64,000 bases of DNA from Argentina anserina (lineage: Eukaryota > Streptophyta > Magnoliopsida > Rosales > Rosaceae), in the NCBI RefSeq assembly GCF_933775445.1, contig NC_065873.1:22072001-22136000 (forward strand), read 5' to 3'. The position numbers and the translations under genes are program-made. This document shows positions 22,780 to 35,018 of this stretch, piece after piece (within the stretch, counting starts at the first letter, position 1; each line of letters begins with the position of its first letter). The notes beneath the pieces are model-generated. The model saw nothing but the letters and a program-made list of their open reading frames with translations, was not told the DNA's origin and ran no database searches.

Positions 22780-22925
22780 TTTTGGGCTTGTTTCAGACCG
22801 TCGGCCCGGCTCCCTCTGGTCCCTCTAAAATTTAACAAAAACCCGGCCCGAAAAAATTGTCACCGATCCGGTCCTAGTTCCCGGAAAAAAGTGGCCGGTT
22901 CCGGCCCGAGCCCACCCTTAGATTT
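22780..22925. other. Gly/Pro-codon-like cggcccg-rich segment, probable MITE end
   Basis: Several close repeats of ggcccg/ggccgg words (ccggcccgagcccaccctta at the right end). Such gggtgggctcgg ends are typical of some hAT-type MITEs. A similar word set occurs at 58,135-58,330. No complete element could be delimited. Confidence 0.3.
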
Positions 22926-22989
22926 ATTTATTTAATCTTTGCCTAAGGCTACATTTGAAAGACATGTGAAAATGTATATATACTTAATT

Positions 22990-23433
22990 TATAAGAGTTC
23001 GCATGATCACAAGAATCATGGGGAGTCATTTACGCCAATGAGATTTTGGCATATCATGTCACTTTTAAATATAAAAGGTGTGGTGTACTATTTTTCCCTT
23101 TGACTGAGATTATTTTTGTCTCATATGGTTTTTGTTACTCGGTAAGGTTTTTGATGAGGCAACAAGAGAAACTCCATGTTTGGACTACACAAGGGGGAGT
23201 GTTTAAAGATAATATTATTTGATATGCTTATCCAAATATAACTCACTTAACAACTTGGAATCAATCACCATGAGACTTGGTCTAAAGATTACCTTAGATA
23301 GAATTAGTTGTATAAGACTATGACCACTGTAAACTCTCTTATATAATGGCACATATCTATCAATAAAATTCATATTGATTCCTCATTCATTATTTTGTAT
23401 ACGTTGTTTATATCTCTCTATTTTCCTACAACA
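22990..23433 (+). mobile_element. truncated Ty1/copia 3' end with 3' LTR
   Basis: A polypurine tract (aagggggag at 23191) is followed directly by an LTR of about 234 bp that begins TGTTTAAAG at 23200 and ends CCTACAACA at 23433. A TATA-like tatataatgg and poly(A) signal lie inside. The preceding roughly 200 bp resemble the non-coding stretch that follows RNase H in many plant copia elements (ttttgatgaggcaacaagag). No 5' LTR or pol sequence was found to the left. Confidence 0.6.
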
Positions 23434-23555
23434 ATATATCTATGAACCAGGAAGACGTTATTATAAGGTGCATGCAGTGATTTTGCGCAAGTTCAGAAGC
23501 GTGAAGACAAACTGGAATACAATAGAAAAATATATTAGTTAACAAATAAATATCG

Positions 23556-23975
23556 TGTTAGATTTGTGGATTTGATTCCACTTAGGATAAGGATTCATTA
23601 GATCTTGATCAAAGAGAGAAAACTTATGTGGTTTCTTACTTGGTAATTGTTTCTATGTTTATTGGAAATAGGTTTCCAATGACTTATAGGTTTTAGGTTT
23701 AGACATCTATAAATAGGGACATAGGTAGAAGTAGTTAGATATCAAGGTAAAACACATAGAGCAAGTGAGGTCTTGAGAGTTGGTGAAAATGTCTTGTCAG
23801 AGATCTTGTATTCTTGTTTGTGTTGTTCTTCTATAATGAAACCCAGCAGCCCGAGGACGTAGACAAGTTCTTTGTCGAACCTCGTAAACTTTGTGTTTGT
23901 GTTCTCAATCGTTTATCTATATTTTTTTGCACTTGTTAACTTTCACAAGAGGAATTCAGGGTCAAATTCCTAACA
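23556..23975 (+). repeat. 5' LTR of copia element 1
   Basis: 420 bp beginning TGTTAG and ending CTAACA, with a TATA-like tctataaatag near 23708. It is paired with the LTR at 28021-28441. Confidence 0.93.
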
Positions 23976-24011
23976 TTGTGGTATCTAGAGCCTGGTTCTA
24001 GAGTGGAAACA

Positions 24012-27000
24012 ATGAGCATATAAGACGTTGAGAAGAGGGTCGACAAGTTTGACGGCAATGACTACAGCCTATGGAGGTTACATATCAAGGATTACTTAAG
24101 TATGAAGCAGCTTGCGAAGACTTTAAGCGGCAAGCTCCCAAAAGAGATGAAGGAGGAATAATTTGTCGAGATTGACATGATGGCCCTTGGAGCAGTTCAA
24201 TTATCGCTTTCAAATGAAGTACGGCGATTTGTCATCAAGGAGACTACATTAAAGGGAATGTTGGATAGCATATCCAACATGTATGAGAAACCAAATGTCG
24301 TTCAACAATTATACTTGATGAGACGACTGTTCACTCTGAAGATGGGTGAGGGTATATTTGTTCGCCAACAAGTTGGAGTAGTTGGTGATATTATCGAGCA
24401 ACTAGCCTCAGTGGATGTAAATTTTGACGAACATATCAAATCTTTGGTGTTGTTGACTTCCATGTCTTCAGATTGGGATGTGACTGTGAACTCAATTTGT
24501 AATGGAGTTAGGACTACGAAAGTTGAAGTTTAATGATGTGCGTGACATTCTTTTGAATGAGGAGACACAAAGACTTTATAACCTTGATGAGCCTTCAAGT
24601 TCTGCGCTATCTATGGAAAATAGAGGTAGAACGTCCAACAAACACTCAAACAATAATCGTGGAAGGTCCAAGTCCAAGGTACCATGAAAAAAACGAAGTG
24701 TGTCCAAGGCAGGAAAATGGTCCAATGGGTGTTGGCATTGCGGTAAGACTGGACATATCAAGAGAGGTTGTAACCAGTGGAAGGATTTAACGAAGATGAC
24801 AAACACAACTAAGTATGACTCGGAGGCACTTGTACCAAGTGTTACAGAAACACCATTGGAATCATGGATCGTAGATTAGGGAGCATCTTTTCACTTAACT
24901 TCACAACGAGAGCTCATGGTGAATTACCAACATGGTCATTTTGGAAGAGTAATTCTTGCTGATGGTAGAGCCCTGGAGATTGTGGGAATGGGTGATGTGA
25001 AGATCTCGCTCACACATGGTGGAATATGGACTTTGACGAATGTTAGACACGTTCCACAGTTGACAAGAAACTTGGTTTATGTGAGTCAGTTGGATGATGA
25101 AAGATGTCGTACTACCTTTGAGAAAGGCACGTGTAAAGTAAGTAAGGGATCTATGGTATTAGCTCGTCGACTCAAGACAATGTCACTCTACACGACCTTG
25201 GGTATTATCGTTGTTGTTGAAAACAATGTAGGCGGTACGATCATTGAGAAGAAGGATGATGCATACTTATGGCATCGTAGACTTGGGCACATCAGCGAGA
25301 AAGGAATGGGTGTACTTCAAGCACAAGGTAAACTACATAGTGTGAACTCAGTGAAAATTGGGCTTTGTGAAGATTGTATATTTGGGAAGCAAAAAACTGT
25401 CAGTTTCTCAAAGGGTGGTAAGGCACCAAAAGATGCAAAATTGGAGTTGGTTCATACTGATGTGTGGGGTCCTGCACCTAAGCTTTCAATGGCTGGCTCA
25501 AGGTACTACGTGAATTATATTGATGATTCCACAAGGAAAGTATGGGTTTACTTTATGAAACATAAATTGGAGGTGCTTATTACTTTCAAGAAGTGGAAGG
25601 CGATCGTAGAGACTCAGACATGTTTGAAGATCAAATGTCTGAGGTCAGATAATGGAGGTGAATACTGTAGTAATGATTTTAAAGAGTATTGTGCATAGAA
25701 CGGGATCAGGATGGAATGAACAGTTCCTAGAACTCCACAGCAGAATTAAGTGGCTGAACGCATGAATATGACTTTGAATGATCGCGCAAGGAGTATGAGG
25801 TTACATGCAGGATTGCCAGACATGTTATGGGCTGATGCGGTTAATACTGCTGCTTACTTAATTAACCGTGGACCTTCAGCGGCATTGAATAATCTTCTAC
25901 CTGAGGAAAAATGGAGTGGAAGAGAGATATGCCTATCACATTTAAGAGTATTTGGTTGCGAGGCATATGTTCACATTGAGTCCGGTGCAAGAAGCAAGTT
26001 AGATCCTAAGTCTCAAAAGTGCATATTCATCGGCTATGGCGGGGATGAGCTTGGCTATAGGTTTTGGGATATGCAAAGCAAGAAAGTTATCAATAGCCAG
26101 AATGTCATCTTTAATGAAAGGTGATGTATAAGAATAGGCAAGCAGCAGAGCCTGAAAGTCCTATAAGAAAAGATCGACAGTTTGCAAGATTAGAAGAATT
26201 GTCTGATAAAGATGTGTCTAAGGTTAATCATGGGCAAGAACAACAAGAAGTAGCTCCTGAGGCCGCACAACCTGATAATGAAGTTCCTAATGATGAGCCA
26301 ATGACACCTCTTTTTGTGCTAAGAGTATCGTCGAGAAGTAACAAAGGAATACCACCAGATAGATACTCGCATTGTGCTAACTATTTGCTATTAACTGACT
26401 GTGGTGAACCCGTGACTTATGATGAGGCGATACAACATGAATATTCAGCTAAGTGGGAGGGTGCTATGCAAGATGAGATGGACTCTCTCATGTCCAACAA
26501 TACATGGGAGTTAGCTAAATTGCCAGCGGGAAAGAAAGCATTACACAAGAAGTTGATGGGAGCAAACGTTACAAGGCCAGGCTGGTTGTGAAAGGTTTTC
26601 AGCAAAAGGAGGGTGTTGATTTTGATGAGATCTTTTATCCGGTTGTTAAACAAACAATTCAGGTGGTGCTTGTATTAGTGGAAGCTAAAGGATTATATTT
26701 GGAGCAGCTAGACGTCAATACTGCTTTTCTTCATGGATATTTGAAGGAGATAATTTACATGCAGCAACCAAAAGGTTTTATAGCACATGGTAAGGAGGAC
26801 TTGGTATGCAAACTGCAAAAGAGCCTGTATGGCTTAAAACTAGTCTCAAGGCAGTGGTACAAGAAGTTTAATGCATTCATGTGTGGAAGTGGCTACACAA
26901 GATGTCAATCGGATCACTGTTCTTACTTTAAGAGGTTTGACAAGTCTTATATCATTCTCTTATTGTATGTGGATGATATGTTAATAGTTGGGGCAGACTT

Positions 27001-27925
27001 CGACGAGATTGAGAAGTTGAAGAAAGAGATGTCAAATCAGTTCGCAATGAAGGATTTGGGTGAGGCGAAGAAAATCTTAGGTATAAAGATTATTCGTGAT
27101 AAAGTAGCTGGTACTCTGAAGCTTTCACAAGCGGAGTATGTTGAGAATGTGCTTAAGTGATTCAATATGGATGATTCAAAGGCTGTAGGTACACCGTTAG
27201 TGGCACACTTTAAGTTGTCATTGGAACAATCACCCAAGAGTGAAAAGGAAAAGGAATATATGAAGAACGTACCTTATGCGTCGGCAATTGGATGCTTAAT
27301 GTAAGCTATAGTGTGTACTAGACCCGATATTGCGCATGCAGTTGGAGTTGTGAGTAGGTACACAAGTAATCCAGGTAACCAACATTGGGAGGCTTTGAAG
27401 TGGATCATGAGGTATCTTCGAGGTACTAATATGTCTCTTTGTTTCAAGAGAGGTAGTGTTGAATTACAAGGGTATGTGGATGCAGACTTGGCTGAAGATA
27501 ATGATACTAGTCGGAGTACAACTGGTTATGTGTATACTGTAGGTGGTACTGCTGTATCTTGGATCTCACATTTGCAAGGGTAAGTGACTTTGTCTACGAT
27601 GGAGTCAGAGTATGTAGCAGTCTCAGAGGCTGGTAAGGAGATGGTGTGGCTAAAATGTCTCTTGAAGGAATTGGGTAAAAAGAAGGAGATTTGTGCTTTG
27701 CACAGTGATAGTCGAAGTGCAATTCACTTGGCAAAGAACCATGTTTTTCATTCAAAGACTAAACACATTCCTATGAAGTATCACTACATAAGAGAGCTTG
27801 TGGAGAATGCAGTGCTGCAATTATTGAAGATTCAAGGAAGTGAAAATCTTGCGGACATGTTGACTAAGTATGTGCCAATAGGTAAACTGAAGCTATGCTT
27901 GGCTTCAGTTGGTCTCCAAACTTGA
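24012..27925 (+). pseudogene. copia gag-pol of element 1, broken
   Basis: The domain order gag, zinc knuckle (CWHCGKTGHIKRGC near 24737), protease, integrase, reverse transcriptase and RNase H identifies Ty1/copia. Integrase shows WHRRLGHISEKGMG near 25270 and LVHTDVWGP near 25447. Reverse transcriptase shows YVDDMLIVG near 26966. RNase H covers about 27470-27900. The frame is destroyed in many places: a stop at the fourth codon of gag (24021), another near 24161, a shift near 24520-24540, and a stop inside the protease active-site motif (D-stop-GAS near 24877). Further stops lie near 25696, 25746, 27158 and 27302. It cannot supply its own proteins. Confidence 0.9.
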
Positions 27926-28020
27926 AGAGGAAGATGTTGGTTGCGGTGGGTTTTGAGTTGCTATGATTGAAGAGTGTTGAAGATTGTTGCTACTGGTGCA
28001 ATCGGCTCCAAGTGGAAGAT

Positions 28021-28441
28021 TGTTAGGTTTGCGGATCCGATTCCACTTAGGATAAGGATTCATTAGATCTTGATCAAAGAAGGAACACTTCAGTGGTTTC
28101 CTACTTGCTAATGGTTTCTATGTCTATTGGGAATAAGTTTCCAATGACTTATAGGTTCAGGTTTAGACATCTATAAATAGGTTCACTTTAGCAGTAGTTA
28201 GATATCAAAGTAAAACACAGAGAGCAAGTGAGGTTTTGAGAGTTGGTGAGAACGTCTTGTCAGAGATATTATATTCTTGTTTGTGTTGTTGTTCTTCTAT
28301 AGTAAAACCCAGCAGCCCGAGGACGTAGACAAGTTCTTTGTTGAACCTTGTAAACTTTGTGTTTGTGTTCTCAATCATTTATCTATATTTTTTTGCACTT
28401 ATTAACTTCCGCAAAATGAATTCAGGGTCGAATTCCTAACA
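28021..28441 (+). repeat. 3' LTR of copia element 1
   Basis: 421 bp beginning TGTTAG and ending CTAACA. It is followed by the second TATCG target copy. Confidence 0.93.
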
Positions 28442-28446
28442 TATCG

Positions 28447-29477
28447 ATCTATTACTTAATTAGCAATTGACACGTAGAAAGTTGGTGAGTTTGTGCTAAA
28501 ACTAAAACGTAAGTGTAAAGACTTGCACTCTAAACTCAGAAGCGTAAATACAACACCCCAAGCTTGGAGTGAGTTATAATCATTGAATTGTCATCCTTAC
28601 TCAATCCAATGGTTATAAGGAATTCAAGCAAATCCAAACACAAAAATCCAAGCAGAATCGAAGCCCGATCGATATCTGTATGCCTAGCTTGTCTAAAATG
28701 CTTCATTTTCCAGAAAAAGCCACCATATCAACCCATCTCTTCCATCAAGTAGAAATAGAAGTGTAATTGGTACGGTGGAGATAATCAACCAGATAAAGCA
28801 AAAGGTTAACTGATGAAAGAAAGAATTCTCCCTCCAGCAATTAAGCTTGATCGCTAGCTTTGTCAGTTATTACCAACTTTCTAAACATCACCTTGTATTT
28901 TTTTTTTTTTAGCCTTGAAGTTTCCAGAAAAAGGGAACCCGGCCACTAAAGATACAAATGTGTTGCGCTCGTAAGAGTTAGGAAGTGTAAAGGGTGGCCA
29001 AAAGAATAAAGACGAGTTTGCCAAAGAAGTGTAAAGGATAGAGATAACAATCACCAGCCAAAGTAAAGTTTGCTATCCTCTGCTTTCTTCGCCGGCTGCA
29101 GCTAGCAGCTGGTCCCGTCTGGAGTCGTGAAACACATGCAAGAGTACATATGCTCTTCACGGTTCTCACTATGAAGATGGAATTAGGGATTTAAGAGCGT
29201 TCAGTGTTCTGTCGTCATATATCTGGAAATATTGGTGATTAATCACATATTAGTGATTGTCTTACATTAGAAATGTCACACGTTCCTTTAGTGGATGAGA
29301 TACAAGCATGAAATGCATTGCAACGGGAATACAAAACTTACTTGGGATGCAAGTGTTATAGGTTGTCCCCTTCAGAGCATACTGAATAACTATTCTTCCT
29401 TTTTGTGTTAATAAATATGTGCACAAACGTCAGTATCAGTTGCAAGTGTCCACACATATCTAGCTCGAAGGGAAGAA
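28447..29477. other. upstream region of the ankyrin gene
   Basis: No gene was recognised. It contains an A/T run (tattttttttttttt near 28896) and the promoter and leader of the ankyrin-PGG gene. Confidence 0.45.
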
Positions 29478-31897
29478 ATGTCTTCTGCCACAAATGCCGA
29501 TGTCGGCAACATGGACAATGAGAGCATCAAGAAATTCCTGTTCCAGATAGCCATGAAAAGCGAATGGGAAGATGTTGTCCAGGCGTATAAGCAAAATAAG
29601 CGGGCTCACAAGGCAAGGATCACCAAGTCAGGTGACACGGCATTGCACATAGCAGTGTTAGATGGCCAACAGAAACATGTTGACGAACTGGTAAAACTGG
29701 TTTCCGAAGAGGAGCTGAAACTCCAAAACAAGCGAGGGAATACACCTCTCCATTTTGCTGCAGCACAGGGGAATGTGACAATGTGCCAGTACATTGCCAA
29801 AAAGAGTCCTTTCTTGGTTAGTATTCTCAACAAAGATAAAGAGACCCCTCTCTTCTTGGCTGCTCTCCATGGTAAAAAAGACGCCTTCTTGTATCTCCAC
29901 TACATATGTACTCCTGAAAAGTCTCGTCCAAACTACGATTATTGTAGGAGGGGTGATGGAGAGACTATATTGCATTGTGCAATTGCTGGGGACTACTTTG
30001 GTAATCATGACTTCATGAGCACCTCCTCTAATTTGATATCTTTCATATATGAGCTATATGTACTTTGATTGCAGGAACTAACATACTGAATTGTGCTTCA
30101 CAGATTTGGCATTTCATATAATAGCCCTGTATAAAGATCTAGTTAATTATATTAATCACGATGGATTTTCCCCCCTCCATCTTCTGGCAAGTAAACCTTC
30201 TGCCTTCATGAGTGGTAGCCACCTTAGACCTTGGACTACAATCATTTACCACTGTAAGTAAAACTTGATTGTGGAGTGATCGATAAAGCGAATCTATATC
30301 TGGTGTGTTACGTTAATTAACTGCTTATAACTCTTCTGAATGTATGGTTATCTCTCAAACTCTCAAAGGTATATTGGTCGATGAGCTGAATGTGGAAGAA
30401 GAAGATGACTTCGATAAGCGGGTAAAAAATATAATCAACAATCAAAAGGCTTCGAAATACCCAGAAAATTACGAAACCTGTATCAGCTTCCTGACGCTGT
30501 TCTGGAGAATGGCTTCGCTTCTCTTGACTAGTCTGTTCAGGAATATGGCTCAACTATTTGGTATGTAAATTAATCAAATCCATTTGAACATTTAGTACTT
30601 ATGACTTGTGGGTTGATTCTATGTAAGCATGCCGTGATTGAATTATCTGTACTGAAGTACTACACGTACTAGCTACTCGATCTTTTGTAGTTTCTAATAA
30701 AGAAGTCGGCCAGGGAAGAGGCGGAAAACAATCCACAGATGTAGAGAACGCTAAAGAAACTACTGAAGGACATTCAGGTCCATACAACACCTGCTTTGAT
30801 TTTGTCAAGCTCTTATCAAAGGCAATGCTGATTGTTCTTGGATTAGGTATGGCACATTCCCATCCTAAGGTAATTTGGTGATAAGCCACAATAATACGTA
30901 CATTACACTAAATTGAGAATATATGTTTGTACAAGTCAATCATATGTAATTGCCAACATATTTGAAGGGTCTAATGAGATCCGGAAGATAAGGAACAAAA
31001 AAGAGAAGAACAAATGGGCCGTTCAGATCATGGACAAGCTACTAGAAAGTTCTTTGATGTATGAATATGAAGACAGTGGTATGAACCCGCAGGCAGAAAC
31101 AATATTATCATCCCACAAGGACGATGAAACAAAGCCGTACGATATTACAGACGGTGGCGATAACATCACCTTTGGAAGCATTGAAGAACAATCAATGACA
31201 GTTCAATCTAGTGCAACTGATCCACAACAAAACGGTAACAAGGGAAACAACATTAAAGAAAAGGAAGTCACCAGAGAAGGTAATTACTTGCTCTAACCTT
31301 CCTCAATGATTACTCAACAGCACGTTAATAAGGAACAAATAAACTTAGGTAATCCATGTGTCACTATGGTTATATACTCCAAAATTCCCTAAATTATAGC
31401 ATATGCTATAAAATGTTAAAAAAAATTATTGCTTCCCTATAATGCAGAAATTATAAAGAAATTGTCGGAGTTGCTCTTGCCGCCAAAATTAACTATAGAG
31501 AAAACCCCTGAGATTGAAAAGAAGGAAACACCCATATTGATTGCTGCGAAGAATGGTGTGACTGAAATGGTGGAGAAGATCCTAGAACTTTTTCCAGTGG
31601 CCATCCATGACCTTAACTCACAGAAAAAGAACATAGTTTTGCTGGCTGTGGAGCACAGGCAACCCCATGTGTACAAACTCTTGATAAAGAGTAAGATCAC
31701 GAAAGAAAGCGTTTTCTGCAAAGTGGATAAAGATGGCAATAGTGCATTACACCTTGCAGCAACTCTAGGAGAATATAAACCTTGGTTAATTCCTGGTGCT
31801 GCCTTGCAAATGCAATGGGAAATCAAGTGGTATGAGGTAACATAAATTGCCTACGACGAATCTTTCATAATCATAGCATATATGTTCATATTCGGGG

Positions 31898-31941
<44 letters not shown>

Positions 31942-33004
31942 GTACATATCTTACTTGTTTCAACCAAATGATGTGCTACCAATTTGTTTGAGAAAAAAAA
32001 TATTTTTATGAACACTCGGCTATATGAGATTGCATACTAATCTAGTGATTACTACTTTGGTACTCAGAGTAGAGACTACTATGGCGGAGAGGTAAAATGT
32101 GGCTTTTGGCTGGCATGCATAGATGGACCAATATGCATATATGAGTAATATGACATAATTTTCGAAGTAGTGTACTCTTTATTTTATTTTAGATCGAAGA
32201 TATACTTCATTGATACTAATTCAATTTAGGAGGAAAAAGACTACTCAATTCAAATTATCATCAATATGATAGCAATTATATGGCGTTTTCCTCGCTAGTC
32301 TACTCTTAATTGATTCATTGATGTATTGTATAGATGATCTTAATAATGTTTTATGTCTAACTCTTGGTGTGCAGTTCGTGAAAAGCTCAATGCCGCTCCA
32401 CTTCTTCGCCCGCTACAACAAGAAGGGCCAAACGGCAAAGGACATCTTCACCGAAACCCATACCGAGATCGTCAAAGACGGCGGGAGTTGGCTGACCAAC
32501 ACCTCACAGTCCTGCTCCGTCGTCGCAGCACTCATCGCCACCGTCGCCTTCGCCACGGCCTCCACCGTTCCTGGTGGCACCAACGAGAACAACGGCAAGC
32601 CGACCCTCGAAAACCAGCCAGCTTTCGACATCTTCGGCATCGCCTCCCTCGTCGCCCTTTGCTTCTCCGTCACGTCAATGGTGATGTTCCTGGCAATTCT
32701 GACGTCAAGGTATCAGGAGAGGGACTTTGGGAAAGACCTGCCGAGGAAGCTTCTCTTCGGCCTGACGTCGCTGTTTTTGTCCATCAGTTCGATGCTGATA
32801 TCGTTTTGCGCCGGGCACTTTTTCGTGCTCAAAGATAAACTCAAGTACGCGGCGTTTCCGGTGTATGCAATATCGTGTTTGCCGGTGTCATTTTTTGCTA
32901 TAGCGCAGTTTCCGTTGTACGTTGATCTGGTGTGGGCGACATTTAAGAAGGTGCCGCAGCGGACTTATAGGGTATGTGACTCCTCTTTTAACTACCCTCA
33001 TTGA
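29478..33004 (+). CDS. ankyrin-repeat PGG-domain membrane protein (ACD6/ITN1-like)
   Basis: A membrane ankyrin protein of the ACD6/ITN1 type. The family is linked to defence signalling, cell death and salt response. Seven exons in continuous phase (29478-30000, 30104-30253, 30369-30560, 30691-30846, 30968-31279, 31448-31836, 32375-33004) give 783 residues. N-terminal ankyrin repeats show [47 protein letters not shown] and [12 protein letters not shown] second set lies in exon 6 ([39 protein letters not shown]). Exon 7 carries the PGG domain ([31 protein letters not shown]) and about four hydrophobic helices. The exon 5 linker is long, acidic and Gln/Asn-rich. The frame may continue past a possible donor (gtatgtg at 32971) into an unseen exon, so the exact C-terminus is uncertain. 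Confidence 0.85.
31897..31940. repeat. (TA)n microsatellite in ankyrin gene intron
   Basis: About 22 TA units in the last intron of the ankyrin-PGG gene. Confidence 0.9.
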
Positions 33005-33917
33005 TACATCATGCATGCAGGGTTGTACGTAGTAATCTAGTGCATTCGTTGCTGATTAGTCTTGGTTCGGTTTTGTATGCTAGGACATCGCCGTACGACA
33101 AAATTAAGAAACAATCACTAGCTAGGAAAAATCTGCTATGCTATGCGCGGCTGTATGCCATGCCAACATGCAGGAGAAGTCCATATATATATACGTCTTA
33201 ATTTTGTGGGCTTCTACTTTCCATCATAAACCCTAGCTATATACGATGCAAAATGATGAATTGCTTCTCCTCTTACATCAATGTATACACCACGCATACT
33301 GATACAATTATTGCGAGTATTTTTCCTGACGGGGTTTTTTTTTGTACGTGTGTAGGAATGACCATAAATATATACTAAAAATATGAACTGTCTCGATCAG
33401 TCTTTGAATTACATATATCCACCGAAAGAGACAAGAATCTGCTCTCATTCCACCACATCGCGCTCCTTCACTTGTGTCTTGCAACTCCGAGTTCGTTAGT
33501 TACAGTGCTTCTAAAGGAAGATCAACCTTTGAATCTTCACACTTGTTTGGAGAAGGAAATATGCTCTAGCTAATTATGGAGCTTCTCTTTCAGAGCAAGT
33601 ATGATAGGTTATAGATAGTCGTATCATGAGATTGATATTTTCTGTCTTCCGGTTCAAATTTAGTATGTTGACTTATTTGTTTTACTTGTCTCTTCGAAAG
33701 GTTTTCACTAGGCTGGTCATCCTCCATTGTTGATTATCCAATTGTGTTCTTTTTAATGAATAAATTGGACTGTTAGAGAGGTTGTTATTTTGCTATGGTT
33801 AACTCATCAACAATATTTAAAAACAAAAAACAAAAAAGACAAAAGGGTTTAGCATTTTTGATGCACTGGTGTGAGGTGTGACTGTGTGAAACTCCAGTGT
33901 AGATTATTAGAGCCCAG
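33005..33917. other. 3' flank of the ankyrin gene
   Basis: No gene was recognised. The stretch ends at the copia 2 target site (acagc at 33918-33922). Confidence 0.45.
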
Positions 33918-33922
33918 ACAGC

Positions 33923-34913
33923 TGTCGGAGAATGGTTGAAAAAAACCATTTAAAACCAAATTTTAATTGATTAATTAAATTAAGTTAAACTTATAATTAA
34001 TCAAAGATGAATATAGATTTGAGTTCTCCATAATGAGGGCTACAAGATCATATGTTTGTTTGTGTAATTTGGTTTGTGGGTGAATAAGAAATTGTCACTC
34101 AAAGATGGCTACTTAGAATGAGGGAAATGTAATTGTCCCACATTGGAAAAGAGAAGTGTTGAAAAGCCTTTATATAGAATCCATTGTGTATGGATTGTAA
34201 AGTGTGTAAGCCCCCTTATACCCTCTCGCGCACGCGTAGGGGGGGGTGCAAATCCTAGGTCGCAAGGGAAACTCGTGTATGCCCGTGCGACCTGCGGACA
34301 CGAATGCAACACCGAATTGAGGGTCAGATTCTTTTTGCATTTCCGAAAATTCGGTTGACTTTTCAAATTCTCTTGACTGTTTAAATTCTTCTTGTAACAA
34401 CTGAGTTATTGTGTGTTATGGAGAATTATAACAGAATTGAAATCAATGTTTGTAACATATGTAACTCATATATGTTATGATCTTTTGATTTCTATAACCG
34501 CCATCTTATTTATTGCTGATTGCAAATCCTCACAGTATAAATAGCCACCATCCTTTCATTGTAAAAGTATCACATTCGAAAACACATTTCTCTCCCACTC
34601 TCAAAGTTCTTAGTTCTTCTCTGATGATAGATAGAGGTACCTTTCGAGTTCGTTGAGGGTTCTAGTTAGTAGTGCAACTTTCTAGAATTGTTTAGTCGTT
34701 ATATCCTGGGAGACAAGCGCCAAACATCCTTGCACCGGTAGAGGAGGCGTAAACGTCTTAAGGACAGTGTGGTATCACACACGTCTCGACTATTTCTTCC
34801 ATCACAAATCGTTCGGTATTTTTGTTGAATTTCTTTTCGTGTTCTCCATTTCTGATTATTTATAATTCAGCCTATTAAATTATATATGCACTATATCATT
34901 GATTATTACAACA
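33923..34913 (+). repeat. 5' LTR of copia element 2
   Basis: 991 bp, starting TGTCGG (the 3' copy has TGTTGG) and ending ACAACA. A TATA box (tataaata at 34536-34543) marks the likely U3/R region. A short GC-rich block (ctctcgcgcacgcg near 34221) lies within U3. Confidence 0.95.
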
Positions 34914-35018
34914 ATCTTAAGACGTTTAGTTTGATATTGCTTATATAATTTGTATTCGATATTTATCTGAATTTTTTCAAGTAAACTTACACCTTGTGTG
35001 TGTGTTTCGTTTCTAAAA

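Larger units (their letters stand above)
23556..28441 (+). mobile_element. Ty1/copia retrotransposon 1 (complete but decayed)
   Basis: A full-length element of 4,886 bp flanked by a perfect 5-bp target duplication TATCG (23551-23555 and 28442-28446). LTRs are 23556-23975 and 28021-28441. A primer-binding site resembling the tRNA-iMet complement (tggtatctagagcc) starts at 23979, and a purine stretch (aagtggaaga) precedes the 3' LTR. The LTRs differ at tens of positions by eye, so the insertion is old. Confidence 0.93.

Noticed and set aside
34143..34358. Small open frames inside both LTRs of copia element 2
   Set aside because: Identical frames recur in both LTRs (39817-40032) and are part of the non-coding U3/R region.
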